A stretch of 11,267 nt of DNA from assembly GCA_964247295.1 (NCBI GenBank), contig CAXTTV010000163.1:1-11267 (forward strand), written 5' to 3'. Both the position numbers and the translations under genes were made by a program. This document shows positions 6,756 to 11,267 of the stretch, piece after piece (positions within the stretch are counted from its first letter, which is position 1; every line of letters starts with the position of its first letter). Origin of the DNA: CAXTTV01 sp964247295. GTDB lineage: Bacteria; Chloroflexota; Ktedonobacteria; Ktedonobacterales; Ktedonobacteraceae. The notes beneath the pieces were generated by a model. It was not told where the DNA came from and did no database searches. It worked only from the letters and a program-made list of their open reading frames with translations.

Positions 6756-7670
6756 TTAGAATAGCTTTCTTTTCAAGCTTCCCAGGCTCATCAGGAAACG
6801 GTAGGTCTGTGAGGGTTGCTCATAATCCAGTGACGCAGGGGCAACGTCCAGCTTAAGGGTAAAGGGTTGAGGCTGCTTTACCAGTTCCAGTACAGCAATG
6901 GCGCGCGCGCCGCTCCAGAAGGTATCATAGCGTACCTCTTTTAAGTGGTCCGCAAGCTCCTCTATCCAGCACTGACGCGGACGAAATAGCTTTTTCTCTC
7001 GGGCAACCAGTCGGAGATAGTCAGCGACCAGCCCCTCTCGTGGAATTCCGTAGGCAGTGACAAGCCGCTCTTGATACTCCTGGCTAAACTGAATATACCA
7101 CCCCCCGGCTGTCAACTTCCCAAACGGTACAGTGATCAGGGCGCAACCACCAATCTCCAGTTGATCGTACACTTTCGCGATAGCTTTGAGAGGAGCCTCC
7201 CTGTCGATCCTGTCGTGGATCTCGCCAAATTCCCCATTGGGGGTAGCATGCTGCCCAATATGCTCAAGCGTCGAAATAGAAATAATTGTCTTATACTTTT
7301 TTGCCGGGTCCAGATCCATCACGTCTATATTTTCAATCCCCTTCCCCCGCTCAAACTTATCTATGATCCGGCGGGGACGCAAGTACGTAGGATTTCCTAA
7401 TGCCTCTTCATATTGTTGGAGCACATTTCCAACCTCTAGCAGGTCCTCACCACCCGAATACTGACGAGCCAGAAAATCAAGGACAATAGGGATCTCAACG
7501 GCCCGCTCAGCCCGATTATTAACAGGAATACAATTATATGAGAATTGTCGATTTTGAAATGTAAATAAGGGTTCCCATGTAATTAACTTTTGAAGATTGG
7601 CCGGGGCATCTATTTTTTGAGGGGAATACGTATCCTGCATTATGAGTATTAGACTCCTTTTTCCTGTCAT
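6756..7670 (-). CDS. SAM-dependent methyltransferase-like protein, glycan-modification type
   Basis: About 304 residues from the ATG at 7670. The core shows AERAVEIPIVLDFL followed by LLEVGNVLQQY (SAM-binding motif I variant, EVGN in place of the usual DxGxG), then IDVMDLDP and the strong ISISTLEHIG segment. This set is typical of class I methyltransferases found in polysaccharide and glycolipid gene clusters. A later ALITVPFGK strand follows the fold order. The start is uncertain: ATG 7670 has a weak ribosome site, while ATG 7640 has AGGAG 13 bases upstream; I prefer 7670. Frame-open sequence up to 7844 overlaps the regulator gene and adds a hydrophobic stretch that I do not believe is translated. 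It follows the Fur-family gene on the same strand with a gap of about 140 bases. Acceptor unknown. Confidence 0.72.
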   Translation of the reverse strand: MTGKRSLILIMQDTYSPQKIDAPANLQKLITWEPLFTFQNRQFSYNCIPVNNRAERAVEIPIVLDFLARQYSGGEDLLEVGNVLQQYEEALGNPTYLRPRRIIDKFERGKGIENIDVMDLDPAKKYKTIISISTLEHIGQHATPNGEFGEIHDRIDREAPLKAIAKVYDQLEIGGCALITVPFGKLTAGGWYIQFSQEYQERLVTAYGIPREGLVADYLRLVAREKKLFRPRQCWIEELADHLKEVRYDTFWSGARAIAVLELVKQPQPFTLKLDVAPASLDYEQPSQTYRFLMSLGSLKRKLF

Positions 7671-7683
7671 CTTTTGTTCTTTT

Positions 7684-7791
7684 TGCTGAGTCAAGAATAC
7701 CATAGTTATCAACGCGCAAAAAGCCGAAACCATAAAAATTGATGCCCTCTGCATCCTTGAATGGAACGTGAAAGACATCACCCTGACCCAT
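7684..7791 (-). pseudogene. Possible gene remnant between the Fur-family gene and the methyltransferase
   Basis: In the same frame as the regulator and just after its stop, 36 codons from ATG 7791 read like protein: MGQGDVFHVPF, then GINFYGFGFLRVD and NYGILDSA. Most codons follow the RNY pattern of real genes. There is no ribosome site before the ATG, and after about codon 45 the text runs into the methyltransferase gene and loses this character. The opening GDVFxxP(F/L)...YGFG is loosely like Imm26-type small proteins, but this is only an impression. It may be a truncated gene or chance. Confidence 0.25.
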
Positions 7792-7812
7792 ATTGTGTCT
7801 ATGGTGAGATTG

Positions 7813-8271
7813 TTATTTGTTGCGACAGGTCTCACAGCGCCCAAAAATGGTCAGCGAGTGCCCATCAATCTCAAATCTGGTCTGATCACCGATCTGGTTT
7901 AATCGTTCTTCTGGCAGGCACAAATCCACTTCGACAACCCGATGACAGGTGGTGCAGGTTAGATGATGGTGATGTGCGCTCCCGCCACAAACGCTGTAGC
8001 GATGACTGCCATCGGCGAACTCTACCCGTTGTACCAGATGCAGATCCTCCATCTTCTCTACAATCCGGAAGACAGTGGCCCGACCAATCCTGGCATCCAG
8101 GTTGCGCAGGTCCTGCCAGAGATCCTCGATGGTAAAGTTTTCCCCGGTTCGAGCCAGCTCAATCAGACGTTCAGCCATTAAGCGCCGGGGACGGGTCGAA
8201 CGCTGACCCAGCTCATCAAATGCGCTATAGATTCTCTCAGCCTGTTCCTCTAAAGTCTGTTGCTTATCCAT
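7813..8271 (-). CDS. Fur-family metal-responsive transcriptional regulator
   Basis: 152-residue dimeric DNA-binding repressor. A winged helix occupies about 25-85 (the region through FTIEDLWQDL and RATVFRIVEKM matches the Fur recognition-helix area). The C-terminal metal and dimer domain has the HHHHL motif (100-103), CTTC (106-109), His138 in the FEIDGHSLTIFGRC stretch and CETC (146-149). The two CxxC pairs form the structural zinc site of this family, and the His/Asp/Glu residues of the regulatory site are present, so the protein looks functional. The start is ATG 8271; the TTG codon before it is in frame but has a poor spacing, and GGAG lies ten bases upstream of the ATG. The nearest likely target is the metal transporter operon, so a Zur- or Mur-like role is plausible, though sequence alone does not tell Zur from Fur. 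Its promoter carries a palindrome that suits self-repression. Confidence 0.88.
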   Translation of the reverse strand: MDKQQTLEEQAERIYSAFDELGQRSTRPRRLMAERLIELARTGENFTIEDLWQDLRNLDARIGRATVFRIVEKMEDLHLVQRVEFADGSHRYSVCGGSAHHHHLTCTTCHRVVEVDLCLPEERLNQIGDQTRFEIDGHSLTIFGRCETCRNK

Positions 8272-8335
8272 CAAAAAAATGCTCCATACCTCATGCGAAG
8301 AAACCAGTTACTATGTATATATCCATCCTTATCTT

Positions 8336-8349
8336 GTAACGTATTTTAC
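8336..8349. promoter_or_regulatory. GTAA-N6-TTAC palindrome on the Fur-family promoter
   Basis: GTAACGTATTTTAC matches its own reverse complement at 10 of 14 positions. It covers the -10 box of the regulator's promoter, where a bound repressor would block RNA polymerase. I found no second copy before the transporter operon. Confidence 0.4.
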
Positions 8350-8371
8350 CATGCAATAATTGTTCTCTCAA
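8343..8371 (-). promoter_or_regulatory. Promoter of the Fur-family regulator gene
   Basis: Reading the minus strand, TTGAGA (8371-8366) is followed after exactly 17 bases by TAAAAT (8348-8343). Transcription would start near 8336, giving a leader of about 65 bases. Confidence 0.6.
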
Positions 8372-8416
8372 ATCCGTGTCTTCTCAAAAGCTAATCACTG
8401 GACAAAAACCTCTTTC

Positions 8417-8446
8417 TTGAGAAAATTCTCATGACTCTTCTATACT
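8417..8446 (+). promoter_or_regulatory. Promoter of the two-component system genes
   Basis: TTGAGA (8417-8422) and TATACT (8441-8446) are separated by 18 bases. The start would be near 8453, leaving a leader of about 85 bases before ATG 8537. Confidence 0.55.
8418..8431. promoter_or_regulatory. Inverted repeat overlapping the -35 box, candidate operator
   Basis: TGAGAA-AA-TTCTCA has perfect 6-base arms and overlaps the -35 element. Related TCTCAAA copies occur at 8366-8372 and 8382-8388, 16 bases apart. OmpR-type regulators often bind repeated half-sites near their own promoters, so self-regulation is possible. The TCTCAAA at 8366 also serves as the regulator's -35 box in reverse, so not every copy need be an operator. 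Confidence 0.35.
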
Positions 8447-8536
8447 TTTTTTGGTACATTAGGGACAATGAAAAGTAAGCAAATGACTTGCTAATAACAC
8501 TTTCTCCAAAAGAACAAAAAACAAAGGAAACGGACC

Positions 8537-9217
8537 ATGGATATTTTACTGGTTGAAGATGATGCTAGATTAGCGAAGCGCATCCAACAGGTACTTGCCG
8601 AAGAACGACATCGCGTTGAAGTGGTAGGGGATGGCGAACTTGCCCTGGCGCGAGCGGAAAATGCCCCCTTTGACTGTTTCATTCTCGATATTCTTCTTCC
8701 TGGGATGAATGGCCTTGCTCTCTGCCGCGCTTTACGGAAAAAGGCCCTTACAACTCCAATTCTCTTCCTTACAGCATTAGAGGATGTACAAGATAAAGTG
8801 CGTGGTTTGGATATGGGTGCGGATGACTACCTTGCTAAACCTTTCTCGTTTGAAGAATTACTCGCTCGACTTCGTGCCCTGGAGCGACGACATACAAACA
8901 CACTTCAGTTGACGACTCACCTTCAACTCGATGCACTCTCGCTCAATCTACTTACGCGTGAGGTTCTCGTGGAAAACGTATCTATTGAACTTACGGTCCG
9001 TGAGTTCGCACTCCTGGAATACCTGCTAATTCATTCAAACAAGGCAGTGACGCGCTCTCAGATATTGAATGCAGTCTGGCCCAGTGATGCGGACGTGAAT
9101 ACCACAATTGTCGATACGTATATCCATTATCTTCGCTACAAAATTGAACACTTCCCCAACACACCACGAATACGAACTTTGCGCGGTGTAGGATACATGA
9201 TCATATCCTCAAATTGA
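8537..9217 (+). CDS. OmpR/PhoB-family response regulator
   Basis: 226-residue cytoplasmic transcription factor activated by phosphorylation. The receiver domain (1-118) has the acidic pocket Glu7-Asp8-Asp9, phospho-acceptor Asp51 (FILDILLPGMNG), switch Thr79 (FLTA) and Lys101 (LAKPFS). The C-terminal winged helix (about 125-224) carries the family marks LTVREFALLEYLL, SQILNAVW, the recognition helix near VDTYIHYLR and RTLRGVGYM. Length is standard. AAAGGA lies eight bases before the ATG. It is followed after 27 bases by its sensor kinase, the usual paired order. The regulated genes cannot be read from sequence; the inverted repeat in its own promoter suggests autoregulation. Confidence 0.95.
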   Translation: MDILLVEDDARLAKRIQQVLAEERHRVEVVGDGELALARAENAPFDCFILDILLPGMNGLALCRALRKKALTTPILFLTALEDVQDKVRGLDMGADDYLAKPFSFEELLARLRALERRHTNTLQLTTHLQLDALSLNLLTREVLVENVSIELTVREFALLEYLLIHSNKAVTRSQILNAVWPSDADVNTTIVDTYIHYLRYKIEHFPNTPRIRTLRGVGYMIISSN

Positions 9218-9244
9218 CCTTACAAATTCAGAAAGATACATAAC

Positions 9245-10696
9245 ATGAAAATATCGCCGCACCTCCCCCTTTTTCACACCACTCGTCAACAACTGACATT
9301 ATTGAACGCGGGCGTACTTTGTACAATTCTATTATTACTCACAAGTTTCCTATATGTTGTTGAATCCGCAACAACAGATGCGGAAACCACTCATCTGTTG
9401 GAGCAAACCATGCAACAGGTAAAAGCACAAGACCTGGAACAGATTATGCAGAAGAAACAGCCTGTTGTTGATCCACCACACCCATTCAGTCCTGCACCTC
9501 TTCAAGCTTTTTTTTTCCTTCTCGACATGCACGGACATATCTATCAGGGAGCGGCGGAACACGTTGCTGGACTCCCCGATCAAACTGCGTTGAAACAGGT
9601 CCAATCGACAGGTACCTCTGACATCCGTGATGTAACTACATCTCAGTATCATCTCAGGCTCTTTACTGCTCTGGTGACTTCTCAAGAAGGAAAAGCTAAC
9701 GGTCTTATCCAGATGTATGTCTCACTTGCTCCTCGTGATGCAGAGCTACAAAGGTTACTTGTCGTTCTATTTATAGGGAGTCTGCTTGGAGTGGGAGGAT
9801 CTATTCCCGCAGGATGGCTACTGGCTGCCTACGCTCTTCTTCCAATCAATAAAGCTTTTGAGCAGCAAGAACGCTTCGTTGCTGATGCTTCCCACGAGCT
9901 ACGTGCACCACTTACTTTACTACGCGCGGATGTGGAAGTCTTGAAAAGAATGCTGAAACCTCTTTCCGAGGTAGAAACGTCTCATATCACTGAGAGTAAC
10001 ACTGATCAAAAGGCAATAAATACAGGCAATCAGCTTCGCTATTTGAGAGAGGAAGGTATGGAAGTGATTGACGAGATGGATGCGGAAATAATGCAGATGA
10101 GCCGGCTGATCCTTGATCTTCTGGCTCTCGCGCGATACGATGCAAGTATTCCTTCGGAAACCCACGAGTCCGTTGCTCTTATACCACTCATTCTAACTCT
10201 CACATCTCGTATCAAGCACTCCATCACTCAGGCGACATTAACATTACATCTCGCTCTTCCAGATGATGATACCTCTTCGTTGGTGGTAAGAGGTAGCGCG
10301 ACGGAGGTACGTCAACTCTTGCTTATATTACTTACCAATGCTATCTCTTACACTCCTCCTGGTGGACAGATATGGCTTCAAGTACGGACGATTTCTGAGA
10401 AATGGGTAGAGATCGTGGTGCAAGATACCGGTATTGGTATTGCTCCCGATGACTTGCCTCATTTATTTGAGCGGTTCACTCGCGGAGATAAAGCACGCAC
10501 ACGACGACAAACTACGACAGAGGAGATGGTTCTTAATGGAACAGGGCTAGGATTGGCGATCGCGAACGCGATTGTTAAACAGCACAAAGGAAAGATTACG
10601 GCATCCAGTCTCGGCGAGGGATGTGGCAGTACATTTACCGTTCTCCTACAACGACTGAAATCAGAGGAAATACGGTCAGCACTGAACGATCTTTAA
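9245..10696 (+). CDS. Membrane sensor histidine kinase paired with the response regulator
   Basis: 483-residue sensor kinase. Two membrane helices (about 18-39 and 170-197) enclose a sensor region of about 130 residues that probably lies outside the membrane; I recognise no named fold in it. Almost no HAMP linker is visible: the second helix is followed within about 13 residues by the phospho-acceptor box FVADASHELRAPL, with His217. The ATP-binding domain has the N box (Asn365 in LLTNAISYTPPGG), G1 box DTGIGI (394-399), F box LFERF and G2 box GTGLGLAI (432-439). The segment between the two dimerisation helices is longer than usual by about 24 residues, with a Ser/Thr/Asn-rich stretch around 245-262. 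The start ATG 9245 lacks a clear ribosome site, so translation may be coupled to the regulator 27 bases upstream. Signal sensed is unknown. Confidence 0.93.
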   Translation: MKISPHLPLFHTTRQQLTLLNAGVLCTILLLLTSFLYVVESATTDAETTHLLEQTMQQVKAQDLEQIMQKKQPVVDPPHPFSPAPLQAFFFLLDMHGHIYQGAAEHVAGLPDQTALKQVQSTGTSDIRDVTTSQYHLRLFTALVTSQEGKANGLIQMYVSLAPRDAELQRLLVVLFIGSLLGVGGSIPAGWLLAAYALLPINKAFEQQERFVADASHELRAPLTLLRADVEVLKRMLKPLSEVETSHITESNTDQKAINTGNQLRYLREEGMEVIDEMDAEIMQMSRLILDLLALARYDASIPSETHESVALIPLILTLTSRIKHSITQATLTLHLALPDDDTSSLVVRGSATEVRQLLLILLTNAISYTPPGGQIWLQVRTISEKWVEIVVQDTGIGIAPDDLPHLFERFTRGDKARTRRQTTTEEMVLNGTGLGLAIANAIVKQHKGKITASSLGEGCGSTFTVLLQRLKSEEIRSALNDL

Positions 10697-10753
10697 TCTC
10701 TGACGACGAAGAGCAGAAACTACTTTCCCAGGTCAAAAATAAGAAACGAGGAA

Positions 10754-10785
10754 AAATACACGTGAGAGGCGTCTCTGAGGTATTT
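10754..10785 (+). terminator. Weak stem-loop after the kinase gene
   Basis: Outer arms AAATAC (10754-10759) and GTATTT (10780-10785) enclose an inner GAGA-GGCG-TCTC hairpin (10764-10775), with a 4-by-4 internal loop between them. It lies 58 bases after the kinase stop. No T run follows beyond TTT, so a terminator role is uncertain. Confidence 0.3.
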
Positions 10786-10860
10786 GAGTAAATATTGTCG
10801 TAATCACGAATCATAAGAATTTTCCCATCTTATTCACATGAATTATAAAAGAATATCGTT

Positions 10861-10870
10861 TATAATTATA
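10861..10870. promoter_or_regulatory. TATAATTATA palindrome, possible -10 box
   Basis: A consensus TATAAT (10861-10866) forms part of the 10-base palindrome TATAATTATA, 107 bases before the start of the exported protein. No good -35 box lies 16-18 bases upstream. Apart from the stem-loop listed above, I see nothing else in the 276-base gap. Confidence 0.3.
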
Positions 10871-10972
10871 GTTGAAGGCTAAATGAAGCGATGTGATAGC
10901 CCTCTCCCACACCAAGGGATAAGACGCAGTTTGTCTTTGCATCGTATCTACTGTTATTGAAAGGATTAAGAT

Positions 10973-11267
10973 ATGGCTCTCAGAAATACCCGTATACTTA
11001 TGTTTGCTCTCCCTATTGTCGCGGCAGTATTGCTCGCAATGTTCGCGCTTCCCAAGTCGATCCAGGCCGCATCTCTGGCTCCACAAAGACCAGCAGTAAG
11101 CTTAAATCAATTGACGTATCGCTCGTTCACACTCACTGATGTAAATACAAATGGTAAAAAAATTACTGGGCAACTTGATACCGGTGGGCGCAATCCCCAG
11201 GGTTGGGTTGATGGGGTCTACAAAGTTACAGAAGCACAGTATGTCGGGTTTTATGGCAACTATGCCG
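10973..11267 (+). CDS. Exported protein of unknown function, N-terminal part
   Basis: The first 98 codons are present and the gene runs off the right edge with no stop. AAAGGA seven bases before the ATG supports the start. Residues 1-32 form a signal peptide: Arg4 and Arg7, hydrophobic core 8-26, and likely cleavage at SIQA just before A33. The mature part begins with a Pro/Ser/Ala segment, then YRSFTLTDVNTNGKKITGQL and a Gly/Tyr-rich stretch ending in YVGFYGNYA. I do not recognise the family. It lies downstream of the two-component genes on the same strand, with its own leader, so it may be a target or simply a neighbour. Confidence 0.75.
   Translation, partial: MALRNTRILMFALPIVAAVLLAMFALPKSIQAASLAPQRPAVSLNQLTYRSFTLTDVNTNGKKITGQLDTGGRNPQGWVDGVYKVTEAQYVGFYGNYA

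Noticed and set aside
7671..7844. N-terminal extension of the second methyltransferase with a hydrophobic stretch
   Set aside because: It overlaps the end of the Fur-family gene, has no ribosome site, and a different frame looks more coding-like in the same bases.
7761..8135. Plus-strand open frame across the Fur-family gene
   Set aside because: Its text has no domain signature, while the minus strand encodes a full Fur-family protein with all metal residues.

Overview
The window reads as an accessory or regulatory stretch of a free-living, mid-GC bacterial chromosome. The mix of a secreted GH18 chitinase with a chitin-binding module, SAM methyltransferases, an OmpR/histidine-kinase pair and a metal ABC transporter with two tandem ABC-3 permeases would suit a soil bacterium of the Ktedonobacteria (Chloroflexota) type. 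That placement is an inference from protein style; there is no rRNA or other marker here to prove it. I see no tRNA, rRNA, CRISPR array, transposase or phage gene.

Layout, left to right. (1) 1-1371: a perfect hairpin terminator, then a minus-strand secreted chitinase (signal peptide, GH18 domain, Pro/Thr repeat linker, CBM5/12-type module). (2) 1372-1741: a divergent intergenic region with two clear inverted repeats. (3) 1742-3091: a plus-strand single-pass membrane protein with a cysteine-rich outside part that I do not recognise beyond a short PEGA-like segment. (4) 3182-6656: a plus-strand operon with a good sigma-70-like promoter, a Zn/Mn-type ABC ATPase whose last part is shifted out of frame by one base, two tandem ABC-3 family permeases (the second with a His-rich tail), and a SAM-dependent methyltransferase. 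No substrate-binding protein gene is present. (5) 6756-8271: minus-strand genes, a second, glycan-type SAM methyltransferase and a Fur-family regulator; between them lies a short coding-like stretch that may be a gene remnant. (6) 8275-8536: a divergent control region with a promoter for each side, each overlapped by an inverted repeat. (7) 8537-10696: a response regulator and sensor kinase pair. (8) 10973-end: the first 98 codons of an exported protein, cut by the window edge.

How the parts may work together: the Fur-family protein (with its full set of metal-site histidines and two CxxC pairs) lies close to the transporter operon and is a reasonable candidate for a zinc- or manganese-sensing repressor of it; this is inferred from position and family, and the palindrome I can see sits on the regulator's own promoter, not on the transporter's. 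The two-component pair is self-contained and its target is not visible, though the exported protein downstream is one candidate.
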